A DNA stretch of 51,884 nucleotides. It comes from an uncultured Lachnospiraceae bacterium (GTDB lineage Bacteria > Bacillota > Clostridia > Lachnospirales > Lachnospiraceae). The position numbers were made by a program, and so were the translations under genes. Below are positions 1-8,746 of the stretch, piece by piece. The stretch covers positions 1-51,884 of the forward strand of contig CANOCU010000026.1 of the NCBI GenBank assembly GCA_947564645.1, given 5' to 3'. The notes under the pieces were generated by a model. The model did not search any database. It had not been told where the DNA came from and was given only the letters and a program-made list of their open reading frames with translations. Numbering within the stretch: the stretch's first letter is position 1; every line of letters starts with the position of its first letter.

Positions 1-16
1 TTCATCCGGATTTGTG

Positions 17-33
17 TTGCCGCGCAGCGGCAA
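17..33 (+). other. Short perfect hairpin upstream of trpS
   Basis: Arms TTGCCGC (17-23) and GCGGCAA (27-33) form a 7-bp stem with a GCA loop. No T-run follows, so it may be the end of an upstream transcript or a leader structure of trpS. No T-box antiterminator motif is visible, but the leader is cut by the window edge. Confidence 0.3.
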
Positions 34-97
34 AATGTTGGTTAGTGTGAGAAGAACTTCTAAAGCGGAAGGATCTTCTGGAATGGAGGAAGAAAAT

Positions 98-1102
98 ATG
101 TTGGACGGAAAGAAAGTATTATTCAGCGGGATGCAGGCGACGGGTAATCTGACACTTGGCAATTATCTGGGGGCGTTAAAGAACTGGGTTACGCTGTGTG
201 ACGAATATATGTGCTTCTATTCGGTAGTCGATCTGCACTCCATCACGGTGCGCCAGGATCCGGCAGAACTGCGGAAAAGAGCAAGGAATCTGCTGACTCT
301 GTACATAGCGGCGGGTATCGATCCGGAGAAGAACTGTCTTTATTACCAGTCTCATGTATCCGGTCATGCGGAGCTGTCCTGGATCCTGAACTGCTTTACC
401 TATATGGGAGAGCTGAACCGTATGACCCAGTTTAAGGACAAGGCTTCCAAACATGCGGACAATATCAACGCCGGATTATTTACCTATCCGGTCCTGATGG
501 CGGCCGATATCCTGCTGTATCAGGCGGATGTGGTGCCGGTGGGCAAGGATCAGCTGCAGCATCTGGAGATCACGCGGGATATCGCACAGCGCTTCAACGG
601 TATTTACGGGGATGTCTTCACGATTCCGGAGCCTTATCTTGGCAGGACGGGCGCTAGCATTAAGAGCCTGCAGGATCCTTCGAAGAAGATGTCCAAGTCC
701 GACGAGAATCTGAATGCCAGCATCTATCTGATGGACGATCCGGATACGATCATCCGCAAGTTCAAGCGGGCCGTGACGGATTCAGAGGCCTGTGTCCGCT
801 ACAGTGAGGAACAGCCGGGAATCCGCAATCTGATCGATATCTACTGCGCCTGCACGGGTAAAACCCCGGAGGAAACAGAGCGGGAGTTTGCGGGCAAGGG
901 TTACGGTGACTTTAAGATGGCTGTGGGCGAAGCCGTGGTGGGCGTCTTAAAACCGCTGCAGGACAGGTTCCATGACTTGTCCGGCAACAAGGATTATATT
1001 GATAAGATCATTAAGGAAAATGCGGAGAAGGCGGGTTATTACGCCGCGAAGACGTTGCGCAAGGTACAGAAGAAGATCGGTTTCCCGGAGCGGATCCGCT
1101 AG
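98..1102 (+). CDS. trpS: Tryptophan--tRNA ligase
   Basis: Cytoplasmic class I aminoacyl-tRNA synthetase that charges tRNA-Trp. The 334-aa protein has the usual bacterial TrpRS length. The HIGH-equivalent signature appears as TGNLTLGNYLG near residue 15, and the KMSKS loop is intact in KKMSKSDEN near residue 200. The ATG at 98 is chosen because GGAGGAAGAAA lies just upstream and the family N-terminus begins at this point; an in-frame ATG at 14 would add a 28-residue tail not expected for the family. It stands alone, followed by a 334-bp gap before the sugar-transport locus. Confidence 0.97.
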   Translation: MLDGKKVLFSGMQATGNLTLGNYLGALKNWVTLCDEYMCFYSVVDLHSITVRQDPAELRKRARNLLTLYIAAGIDPEKNCLYYQSHVSGHAELSWILNCFTYMGELNRMTQFKDKASKHADNINAGLFTYPVLMAADILLYQADVVPVGKDQLQHLEITRDIAQRFNGIYGDVFTIPEPYLGRTGASIKSLQDPSKKMSKSDENLNASIYLMDDPDTIIRKFKRAVTDSEACVRYSEEQPGIRNLIDIYCACTGKTPEETEREFAGKGYGDFKMAVGEAVVGVLKPLQDRFHDLSGNKDYIDKIIKENAEKAGYYAAKTLRKVQKKIGFPERIR

Positions 1103-1175
1103 AACGCAACAAGGATCATTTATAGATTCGGTAAAATGATTGGTAGATCTTGATTATCTCAATAGAAACTCTTAG

Positions 1176-1214
1176 ATGTCGGAACAGCCTGCAATTCCCT
1201 GGCTTTTCCGACAT
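1176..1214 (+). terminator. Hairpin downstream of trpS, possible terminator
   Basis: ATGTCGGAA (1176-1184) pairs perfectly with TTCCGACAT (1206-1214), with further inner pairing AGCC/GGCT. The following sequence is T-rich (TTATATTC) but is not a clean T-run. It lies 74 bp after the trpS stop and about 220 bp before the binding-protein gene, so it probably ends trpS; a role in the leader of the sugar operon cannot be excluded. Confidence 0.45.
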
Positions 1215-1436
1215 TTATATTCTCATGTCCTTTTCGGTTTTCCCTCTGACAATAGTAAAAAGTGTAAGTCAATATAGAAAAACTATAATAGTTTCCTAAA
1301 AAAGTGAAGTGGACGTGGTGCTTATGCGGATGGTAAACTGAAATCAGCTTAGACAAGGGCCCGTCTGCAAAAGCCGGTATTTATGCTGTAACGGAGACAA
1401 ACGTAAATTCAATAAGAATGACGGAGGTGTTGGAAA
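1215..1436 (+). promoter_or_regulatory. Upstream region of the sugar-transport operon with a candidate -10 box
   Basis: The rest of the 334-bp gap between trpS and the binding-protein gene. A perfect TATAAT is at 1284-1289, but no convincing -35 hexamer sits 16-18 nt upstream, which would fit an activator-dependent promoter (the operon encodes an AraC-type response regulator). The transcript would carry a leader of about 140 nt. No gene or CcpA-type site that I can defend is visible. The Shine-Dalgarno GGAGGTG is just before the ATG at 1437. Confidence 0.35.
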
Positions 1437-2798
1437 ATGAAAAGACATTGGAAAAGAATAGTGACACTTACAGTCTCGGCGGTAATGGCAGGGGCCATGT
1501 TAGCCGGGTGTTCACAGGAGGCCGGGAGTAATTCACAGCCGGAGAATCCAACTGTGGAGAAGGAAAGCGATACGTCATCTGTGGAGGCAGAATTTGGCGC
1601 ATCACCAAGCGGTGAGGTGACAATCTGGGGATGGGACGAGACGGAGATCCTCAAGGATCATTTGGCAGAGATTTACCCGGAAGTGACAATTAATTATGTC
1701 ACGATCGCACAATCTGATCTTCCGCAGAAGATCCAGACGACATTGGCATCGGGTGCGCAGATGCCGGATATTATACAACTTGAGTCTACCACCAGGGGAA
1801 AAATGTATTCTCTGGATTGTTGGGAAAATCTCTCCGAAGCGCCGTATTATGTGGATAAAAATATATTTACCGTGGATCAGCTGCCGGTATCTGTCGATCA
1901 GGATGGGAATCTTCTGGGACTTCCGATGGGATCGGTACCTTCCGCCATGGCGTACAAACGGTCACTGACGAAAGAGTATTTTGGCACGGATGATCCCGAG
2001 CAACTGTCTAAGATGTTCAGTACCTGGGAGGATTATATCGAGAAAGGCATAGAGGTCAATGAAAAATCCAACGGTACTGTGAAGATGTTTGCAGGTCTTT
2101 CAGATCTTTACAACGTTTTAATCGGGCAGACTATCATCCCTTTTACAAAAGGGGATAAGCTGAACGTGGAAGAGAGTCTGACGCCGGCGCTCGAGGAATT
2201 AACGAAGATGAAGCAGGCAGGGATTGTCGATACTCTGGAGGAGGGGTCTCCGGCTTTGATGGCATCTTACGCGGATGATGTACATATTTTCTATCCGTGT
2301 GCGCAGTGGTCACCCCGTTGGGTTTTGAAGCCCAATGACAGCCGTGACGGAGCCTGGGGTTTGATGGAACTGGCAGGCGGAGCAGTCAACTGGGGCGGAG
2401 GCGTGTATTCTATACCGAAGACCGCCAAGAATAAGGAGGCGGCATTTGCAGTGATCAAATGGATCACTATGAATCCTGAATCTGCAGTGCCCAGAAGAGA
2501 TGAACTGGAAGTGTTCACGGCGATCAAATCTGTGTATGAGGATCCTGAGTTTTATTCCAGAACCGATTCCTTTTTTGGAGGACAGGATATAGATAAGATG
2601 TTTGCATACACCATTATTCCGAAGATGGATGAGACAAATGTTCGTCCTTTGAATAAATATGATGTGGAAGTGAAGGATGCCGTGAGTAGTGCGCTGAAGA
2701 CCATCAATGCTTCGGAGGACGGGAATGTGGATGTGACGGAACTGATCCGGCAGATTGAGACGGATATCCTGAGCAGATGTCCGGAACTGAGCAAGTAA
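1437..2798 (+). CDS. ABC sugar transporter substrate-binding lipoprotein
   Basis: 453-aa family 1 extracellular solute-binding protein, expected to be lipid-anchored outside the membrane and to deliver a carbohydrate to the adjacent permeases. The N-terminus is a lipoprotein signal: basic start, hydrophobic stretch, lipobox LAGC with Cys25, then a Ser/Glu-rich linker to about residue 55. The mature part starts with VTIWGWDE, a typical opening for CUT1 binding proteins, and has LPMGSVPSAMAY and VYSIPKTAKNKEAA segments. The permease gene follows after 24 bp. The substrate cannot be read from sequence. Confidence 0.93.
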   Translation: MKRHWKRIVTLTVSAVMAGAMLAGCSQEAGSNSQPENPTVEKESDTSSVEAEFGASPSGEVTIWGWDETEILKDHLAEIYPEVTINYVTIAQSDLPQKIQTTLASGAQMPDIIQLESTTRGKMYSLDCWENLSEAPYYVDKNIFTVDQLPVSVDQDGNLLGLPMGSVPSAMAYKRSLTKEYFGTDDPEQLSKMFSTWEDYIEKGIEVNEKSNGTVKMFAGLSDLYNVLIGQTIIPFTKGDKLNVEESLTPALEELTKMKQAGIVDTLEEGSPALMASYADDVHIFYPCAQWSPRWVLKPNDSRDGAWGLMELAGGAVNWGGGVYSIPKTAKNKEAAFAVIKWITMNPESAVPRRDELEVFTAIKSVYEDPEFYSRTDSFFGGQDIDKMFAYTIIPKMDETNVRPLNKYDVEVKDAVSSALKTINASEDGNVDVTELIRQIETDILSRCPELSK

Positions 2799-2822
2799 GA
2801 CAGACGCGGGAGGAGATTTACT

Positions 2823-3731
2823 ATGCAAAGGCTGGAAAAGAGATGCCGGAAATTGACACCCTACTTTTTTATACTGCCGTTTTTTGCCGCGTACCTTCTG
2901 TTTTCAGTCTTTCCGTTTGCGTTTGCGTTTTTTATGAGTTTTACGGACTGGACAGGAGTGGGCACGCCTTCTTTTGTGGGCCTGGGCAATTATATTCGGA
3001 TTTTTACGCAGGATGCGGCTGCGCAGAAGTCATTTCTTAACACATTTTATTTTCTCGTGATTGCGATTCCGATCGAGATACTGCTTGGGCTTTTGACAGC
3101 CATGATCATCAAAGATTTTGTGCCGAAGGCGCGGGGAGCATTTCAGCTTTTGAATTTCCTGCCTTATCTGACGGCTCCGGTAGCGGTGGGATTGATCTTT
3201 CAGTTTCTGTTCGACTGGGATTACGGGACTGTGAATCAGCTTCTGGCAAGCATACATATCGAGAATGATCATATATACTGGCTGGGAACCGAAGGGACCG
3301 CCCGTTTTGTGGTAATTGTGGTCATCATTTGGAGGCTTTTCGGATATTCGATGATTATTCTGTCCGCAGGCTTGTCAACCATATCCGAAGATTTATATGA
3401 AGCTGCGGATCTGGATGGCGCTGGCTGGTTTCAAAAGCAGCTGAGGATCACACTGCCGTTGTTGAAGCCAATTTTAGGATTTGTCTGCGTGATCTCTCTG
3501 ATCAATGGCTTTCAGCTGTTTGACGATCCGTATATGCTTTTTGCATCACAGGCCGGGCAGCCTTTTGGAGGGCCGAACAATTCGGTACTCACGGTCATGA
3601 TGAATATGTTCCAGGCGTCCTTTATGAATTTTCAGATGGGATACGGCGCCTCGATCGCATATACATTGTTTTTGATTATATTTATTTTCTCTATGCTGCT
3701 GACACGCATGATGAGACGGGAGGACTGCTGA
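2823..3731 (+). CDS. Sugar ABC transporter permease, MalF/UgpA type
   Basis: 302-aa integral membrane protein, first of two permeases of the CUT1 importer. It has about six hydrophobic segments, starting with FFILPFFAAYLLFSVFPFAF, which is typical of UgpA/MalF-like proteins. The EAA loop that contacts the ATPase is visible as EAADLDGAGWFQKQLRITLP near residue 198. A good Shine-Dalgarno (GGAGGAG) precedes the ATG. Its stop shares one base with the start of the next permease, so the two are translationally coupled. No ATP-binding subunit is in the locus; such systems usually share an MsmX-type ATPase. Confidence 0.95.
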   Translation: MQRLEKRCRKLTPYFFILPFFAAYLLFSVFPFAFAFFMSFTDWTGVGTPSFVGLGNYIRIFTQDAAAQKSFLNTFYFLVIAIPIEILLGLLTAMIIKDFVPKARGAFQLLNFLPYLTAPVAVGLIFQFLFDWDYGTVNQLLASIHIENDHIYWLGTEGTARFVVIVVIIWRLFGYSMIILSAGLSTISEDLYEAADLDGAGWFQKQLRITLPLLKPILGFVCVISLINGFQLFDDPYMLFASQAGQPFGGPNNSVLTVMMNMFQASFMNFQMGYGASIAYTLFLIIFIFSMLLTRMMRREDC

Positions 3732-4561
3732 TGAAAAGTAAAGTATTCCGCACATTGAGGCGCGCGCCTGCGTATCTGCTGCTTTTGTTCACCACGGTTT
3801 TGGCGCTGATGCCGTTTTATATCATGTTTATCATGGGAACTTACAAAAACGAAGATATTTTTAAAGGGCTGAAACTGCTGCCGGGTAACTATATCGCCAA
3901 AAACTTTGAGACTATCCTTCAGGGAAACGTGATCCGCCCGTATCTGAACAGCTTGTTTATTTCGGTATTGAGCATGATCGTCTGCGTGCTGGTCAGTTCC
4001 CTGATCGGATACGGAATGTCGAAATTCCGCTTCCGGGGGAAAAAGTTTTTGATGACGGTTTTGCTGGCGACACTGGTGATGCCCTATCAGATCAGTATGG
4101 CCGGGTATATGATGGAGATGCGGTGGTTTCAACTGAACAACACGCTCTGGCCCATGATACTGGTCTTTATCGCAAATCCCTTCGGGGCGTTCTGGATGAC
4201 ACAATATATCGGGTCTGCGATCCCGGATTCTATCATCGAGAGCGCGCGGATCGATGGCAGCGGTGAACTGCGGTTATTTTTGACGATCGTATTTCCCATG
4301 ATCAAACCGGCGACCATCACACTGGCACTGTTGGTGTTTCTTTGGTCCTGGAATAACTTTTTGATTCCGTTGGTGTTTGTGACGGACCCCAGGCAGTATA
4401 CGCTGCCAATCTTCATAAGCACACTCGGCGGAGCATACCGGGTTGACTATGCTGCAAAAATGCTGAACCTGACGCTTGCGACAATTCCGGTACTGATTTT
4501 CTTTTCTATATTCTCCAAGTATCTGATTAAGGGCATGACAATAGGCGCTGTCAAAGAGTGA
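3731..4561 (+). CDS. Sugar ABC transporter permease, MalG/UgpE type
   Basis: 276-aa second CUT1 permease with about six membrane segments. The EAA loop is visible as ESARIDGSGELRLFLTIVFP near residue 179, the contact site for the cytoplasmic ATPase. It begins in TGATG, overlapping the stop of the preceding permease by one base, and is followed after 32 bp by the VOC gene. It forms the import channel together with the upstream permease and lipoprotein. Confidence 0.95.
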   Translation: MKSKVFRTLRRAPAYLLLLFTTVLALMPFYIMFIMGTYKNEDIFKGLKLLPGNYIAKNFETILQGNVIRPYLNSLFISVLSMIVCVLVSSLIGYGMSKFRFRGKKFLMTVLLATLVMPYQISMAGYMMEMRWFQLNNTLWPMILVFIANPFGAFWMTQYIGSAIPDSIIESARIDGSGELRLFLTIVFPMIKPATITLALLVFLWSWNNFLIPLVFVTDPRQYTLPIFISTLGGAYRVDYAAKMLNLTLATIPVLIFFSIFSKYLIKGMTIGAVKE

Positions 4562-4593
4562 ATAATTTGTGACGCCTCGAAACGGAGGTAAGA

Positions 4594-5022
4594 ATGAAAG
4601 GAGAAAAAATGGTAAAAATGATGACACACATGGCGGTCACAGTGGTTAATATGGAGGAGACTCTGCAATTTTATGAGGCTGCCCTGGGATTTCACAAAAT
4701 CTTTGAACTGAGTCATCCGGAAACCGGGGATCCATGGATTGTATATATACAGATCTGTAAGGGTCAGTTTCTGGAGCTGTTCTATGGCGGTACGAAGACG
4801 GACAAACAGCCGGGAGAGCCGGCAGGATTTAGTCATATCTGTTTCGCTGTGGAAGATGTCGAAAAGACAGCACAGCACGTTGTTAAAGCGGGCTATGAGT
4901 TGGAGATTCCGCCCTGCCGGGGATGTGATAACAATATGCAGACCTGGATCCGCGATCCCAATGGGGTACGCATTGAACTTATGCAGATTTCAGAGGAATC
5001 GCCCCATGCCGCGTTTATGTAA
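4594..5022 (+). CDS. VOC (glyoxalase/bleomycin resistance) family protein
   Basis: Up to 142-aa cytoplasmic protein with one vicinal-oxygen-chelate fold. The glyoxalase I-like metal ligands are all present: His in MTHMAVTV, Glu in FLELFYGG, His in FSHICFAVED and Glu in VRIELMQI. The reaction is probably isomerisation or lyase chemistry on a small metabolite, but the substrate is not known. Two starts are possible: ATG 4594 (GGAGGT at 4584, short spacing) and ATG 4609 (AAAGGAG at 4597, better spacing). Its place between sugar permeases and an epimerase-like gene suggests a role in processing the imported compound. Confidence 0.85.
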   Translation: MKGEKMVKMMTHMAVTVVNMEETLQFYEAALGFHKIFELSHPETGDPWIVYIQICKGQFLELFYGGTKTDKQPGEPAGFSHICFAVEDVEKTAQHVVKAGYELEIPPCRGCDNNMQTWIRDPNGVRIELMQISEESPHAAFM

Positions 5023-5060
5023 CTTGCAGACGTATAGATTCAGGAAAGGAAGTGAAGACT

Positions 5061-6095
5061 ATGAGAGCATTATTGATCGGAGGCACGGGCACCATAAGCA
5101 GTGCGATTACAGGCAGCCTGTCGGAGAATCCGGATTGGGAACTATACCTGTTCAACAGGGGAAAACATGAGGGAGAGATACCTGCCAATGTAAAGGTGAT
5201 CCGGGGAGATATCGAGGACGAGGAACAGGCGGCCCGGCTTCTGGAAGGTATGCAGTTCGACTGTGTCGGTGAATTTACAGGTTTCCGACCGGAACAGGTA
5301 GAACGTGATATACGCTTGTTTGCGGGAAAGACAAAGCAATTCATCTATATAAGTTCCGCTGCGGCTTATCACACGCCGCCGGCGAGGCCGCAGATCACAG
5401 AAGGAATGCTGTTGAAAAATCCATACTGGCAGTATGCCCGGGATAAGATTGCCTGTGAGGAGGTTCTGCTGAAGGCTTTTTGCGAAGATGATTTTCCGGT
5501 CACTATTGTGCGTCCCAGTCATACCTACGGCGAACGGATGATCCCGTTTAGTCTGGAATCTCCCAAGGGCAGCTGGCCGGTGATTAGACGTATGATGGAA
5601 GGAAAAAAGATTATTGTTCCGGGAGACGGATCTTCGCTCTGGACGATTACGTTCAACGAAGACTTTGCCAGGGGATTCATCGGGTTGATGGGAAATCCTC
5701 ATGCCATTGGAGAGGCTGTGCACATTACCACCGATGAAGTGCTCACCTGGGATCAGATGGCACAGGCGGTGGCCGATGCGCTGCATGTGGAGTATAAGCC
5801 GTATTACATTACTACCGATGTGCTCGTGGAACTGAATCCGGAACTGGTCGGCGGACTGAACGGAGATAAACGTCACTCCGTTATCTACGATAATACCAAA
5901 TTAAAGCAACTGGTCCCCGGATTTGTCGCAAGGGTTCCGTGGAGGGTGGGGGTACAGCGCGCCCTGTCGAGAATCCTGTCCTGCGCCGATCTGCGTCCCG
6001 AGGATCCTGAATTTGACCGGTGGTGCGATGAACTGATCATGGTTTATGAAGAAGCGTTGGAACGGGCAAAGGAAAAATGCTGCAGCCGTGAATGA
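5061..6095 (+). CDS. NAD-dependent epimerase/dehydratase family protein (extended SDR)
   Basis: 344-aa Rossmann-fold protein. The N-terminal nucleotide-binding motif is IGGTGTISSAI (a GxxGxxx variant), an acidic residue in IRGDIED matches cofactor-contact positions, and YISSAAAYHTPP supplies the Ser/Tyr region, with YARDKIACE holding the YxxxK pair. It resembles the atypical SDR group related to plastid CSP41 and sugar-nucleotide epimerases; the actual reaction is unknown. ATG 5061 is preceded by AGGAAAGGA; an in-frame GTG at 5052 is less well placed. It is part of the sugar-transport operon, directly before the two-component genes. Confidence 0.88.
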   Translation: MRALLIGGTGTISSAITGSLSENPDWELYLFNRGKHEGEIPANVKVIRGDIEDEEQAARLLEGMQFDCVGEFTGFRPEQVERDIRLFAGKTKQFIYISSAAAYHTPPARPQITEGMLLKNPYWQYARDKIACEEVLLKAFCEDDFPVTIVRPSHTYGERMIPFSLESPKGSWPVIRRMMEGKKIIVPGDGSSLWTITFNEDFARGFIGLMGNPHAIGEAVHITTDEVLTWDQMAQAVADALHVEYKPYYITTDVLVELNPELVGGLNGDKRHSVIYDNTKLKQLVPGFVARVPWRVGVQRALSRILSCADLRPEDPEFDRWCDELIMVYEEALERAKEKCCSRE

Positions 6096-6113
6096 TAAAG
6101 CGGGGGAAAGCGT

Positions 6114-6923
6114 ATGGGGGATAGAAGAGTACTGGATGTTATGTTGGTAGACGATGAATCTATTGTCCGAAACGACATAAAGGAATTGATAGAATGGGAA
6201 TCACTTGACTATAAGATCGCCGCGGAAGCCGAGAGCGGGCCGGAGGCTCTCCGGGTGTTGGAAAGACAAAAGATTGATATTATGATTGTCGACATCCAGA
6301 TGCCTGGGATGACAGGTCTTGAGCTGGCTGCGAGGATCTTGTCGGAGGGAAAACGGATTAAGTTTATTTTTCTCACTTCCTACGATGATTTCGAGTTCGC
6401 CAGAGCATCGATGCGGATGGGGGTGCGTTCTTATATTCTGAAACATGAGGTGGACGGTCCGGTACTTTTGAATGAGTTGGAATACCTGCGGGATGAACTG
6501 CAAAGAGCAGAGCAGGAGACAAGTTTTGAGAGAAATGAGTATGCAAAGGCCGCGTTTAGGGAACAGGAATCCGGGGAGGAAGACTATAGGGAGCGAATCG
6601 ATAAGGTAAAGAATTATGTTGATAAACACTATATGGAGGACATCTCTCTTGATATACTGGCGAAACTGATCGACGTTTCGGAAGCATATATGAGTCAGTT
6701 ATTCAAGCAGCAGACCGGAGTCACGTTTAAGAGCTATCTGAGAGACTTTCGCATGGAGAAGGCAAAAGAATTATTGTTGTCGGGCAAGGAAAAAGTACAT
6801 AACATCGGGGCAAAAGTAGGATATAGCTCAACACCGTATTTTTGTCTTGTATTCAAACAGTACTACGGTGTGACACCCACAGAATTTTTCAGGAGGAATT
6901 CCGGGAAGAATGAAGAAAAATAA
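6114..6923 (+). CDS. YesN-type response regulator with AraC DNA-binding domain
   Basis: 269-aa transcription regulator. The N-terminal receiver domain (about 5-125) has the acidic pair D13-D14, the phosphoacceptor D60 in IVDIQMPG, the switch Thr/Ser in FLTSYDD and the Lys in YILKHEV. The C-terminal half (about 165-265) is an AraC/XylS helix-turn-helix domain: ISLDILAKLIDVSEAYMSQL, then a second HTH in VHNIGAKVGYSSTPYFCLVF. The kinase gene follows with a 14-nt overlap. It probably controls the transporter operon at 1437 in response to the extracellular sugar, as known YesMN-like systems do. Confidence 0.95.
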   Translation: MGDRRVLDVMLVDDESIVRNDIKELIEWESLDYKIAAEAESGPEALRVLERQKIDIMIVDIQMPGMTGLELAARILSEGKRIKFIFLTSYDDFEFARASMRMGVRSYILKHEVDGPVLLNELEYLRDELQRAEQETSFERNEYAKAAFREQESGEEDYRERIDKVKNYVDKHYMEDISLDILAKLIDVSEAYMSQLFKQQTGVTFKSYLRDFRMEKAKELLLSGKEKVHNIGAKVGYSSTPYFCLVFKQYYGVTPTEFFRRNSGKNEEK

Positions 6924-8649
6924 CAAGATTCGGAGTAAACTGACGCGGACGTTCTGTGCGGTGGTGGCCGTAGCCCTCCTGGTTTCCAACTTATCGGTAT
7001 ACCTTTATCTGCGACAGATCTACAACAGAGATCTTGTGAATGATTACAGGAATATCGGCGAGAACATCTCGGAACAGTTGGAGAATGATTTGTCGAATAT
7101 CGAGAATTTTGCAAGGCTTGTGTGTTTCGACAAGAATCTGCAGGATCTTATGCGAAAACATTTGGAATGCGAGGGATACATGTATTACCGGACCATTCGT
7201 GAGATTACTTCTGCATTGGCCCAGTATGTGGCGCTTCGCGATGATCTGATTGATGATATCTATATTGTTGACCGGGAAAATACAGTGATATCACGCAACG
7301 GTTTTTATCAGGATACCCCCGAAAGCGACTGGTACCGTGAGTTCACGGAAGAGGATGAAAGTTTTGGTTTTAGCGGAGTGCACAAAGTAAATTCACGGGA
7401 GACAAATCTGGCAGACGAGAGGAAAGAGGTTATCAGTTACGTGGTAGGTATGTTTGACTTGACACAGGCGGCGAAAGAATCCGGCCGGATGGGATATGTT
7501 GTGGTCAATATCAAATATGACGCGTTGATGAGCGAGATGGACAGTTTTCCGGAATTTCGTGGAATATTGTTTGAGAAAGATGGGGATATCATCGGCTGTA
7601 CGGATGAGAAGTGCGAAATTGCGACAATCTATCCGGAGCTGTTGGATTCGGACAGAGAAATAAATGACAATTATTATTTCTCATCCGGGATCCCGACGGC
7701 GGGGTGGATTCTGATTTCGACGGTGAAAGCATCCGTGCTGAATATGCAGATGCTTCACGTGGCGGTGCTTTCCTTCGGTATTATGCTCCTTACCATGTTC
7801 TGTGCCGGACGGGTGATCGCGGTTCTTGCCCGGAATATAACCGGTCCGCTTCAGGTTCTGACCACAGGAATCCGCCGGTTTTCGGAGGGAAATTATGAGA
7901 CGTATGTGGAGGTGAAAAGCGGTGACGAGGTGGAAAAAATCGCAGATGTTTTTAATGGGATGGCGGACAGCATCAGATTACAGATGGAGGAAAACAGGCG
8001 CAAGGAAAGGGAAAAATGCAAGATTCAGATACACTTTCTGATGGCTCAGATCAAACCACATTTCATCTACAATAGTCTGAATTGTATCATCTACCTTGCG
8101 CGCAGGGATAAGACGGAGGATATTATCCGGTTTACAAAGGCCTTCATATCTCTTTTACAGGCAGTGGTCAGGACAAAACCACAGCAGGAAAATGAACTTG
8201 CCGTGGAGGTGGATTATCTGAAAAATTATATTACCTTGATTCGTTATCGCTACGAGAAGGCACCGGAGTTTGAATGTACGATCGAGGAAGGGTGTGCGTC
8301 AATACTGGTTCCTGCCCTGATCTTACAGCCGATTGTGGAAAACAGTGTTTTTCACGGCATATTGCCAAAGGGGACTCCGGGACATGTTCATTTGTCGGTG
8401 GTAAGAGAAGGGGAGGCGGTAAAAGTAAAAATAGAAGATGACGGATGCGGCATTTCTGGTGAACAATTAGAACAGATTCGCAGGGAGCTGGAAGATCCAA
8501 ATCTCAGATCCTCTGAGAATGGTCATGTGGGACTTGAAAATATCAGCGACCGGCTGAAATTATGTTACGGACCGGAGTGCCTGCTGCATATAGACAGCAG
8601 ATTGGGGACTGGGACAGAAGTCTGGTTTTGTCTTCCTGTTTGTTCATAA
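6910..8649 (+). CDS. YesM-type membrane sensor histidine kinase
   Basis: 579-aa kinase. A membrane helix at about 12-32 and another near 278-298 bracket an extracellular sensing domain; a HAMP segment follows (ITGPLQVLTTGIRRFSEGNY). The His_kinase motif is QIKPHFIYNSLN with H384 as the probable phosphorylation site. The HATPase domain has the N box ENSVFHG, the G1 box DDGCGISG and the G2 box GHVGLENISDRL. It overlaps the response regulator by 14 nt. This family senses extracellular sugars or a binding protein. A terminator follows directly. Confidence 0.95.
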   Translation: MKKNNKIRSKLTRTFCAVVAVALLVSNLSVYLYLRQIYNRDLVNDYRNIGENISEQLENDLSNIENFARLVCFDKNLQDLMRKHLECEGYMYYRTIREITSALAQYVALRDDLIDDIYIVDRENTVISRNGFYQDTPESDWYREFTEEDESFGFSGVHKVNSRETNLADERKEVISYVVGMFDLTQAAKESGRMGYVVVNIKYDALMSEMDSFPEFRGILFEKDGDIIGCTDEKCEIATIYPELLDSDREINDNYYFSSGIPTAGWILISTVKASVLNMQMLHVAVLSFGIMLLTMFCAGRVIAVLARNITGPLQVLTTGIRRFSEGNYETYVEVKSGDEVEKIADVFNGMADSIRLQMEENRRKEREKCKIQIHFLMAQIKPHFIYNSLNCIIYLARRDKTEDIIRFTKAFISLLQAVVRTKPQQENELAVEVDYLKNYITLIRYRYEKAPEFECTIEEGCASILVPALILQPIVENSVFHGILPKGTPGHVHLSVVREGEAVKVKIEDDGCGISGEQLEQIRRELEDPNLRSSENGHVGLENISDRLKLCYGPECLLHIDSRLGTGTEVWFCLPVCS

Positions 8650-8659
8650 TTTAAGAAAT

Positions 8660-8699
8660 AAAGACCATGCCTTCTTGATCGAATGAAGACATGGTCTTT
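8660..8699 (+). terminator. Terminator between the kinase and the convergent phosphatase gene
   Basis: AAAGACCATG (8660-8669) pairs perfectly with CATGGTCTTT (8690-8699); CTTC/GAAG extends the stem inside. A-rich sequence lies on the left and T-rich on the right, so it can act in both directions. It closes the 1437-8649 operon and probably also the minus-strand phosphatase. Confidence 0.8.
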
Positions 8700-8746
8700 G
8701 TCATATAAGAAAAAGCAGACAGTACTGCGAGATGATCAGCGGATGG

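Noticed and set aside
1-97. T-box leader for trpS
   Set aside because: No T-box antiterminator sequence or terminator/antiterminator pair is visible in the 97 bases available; the upstream region is cut off.
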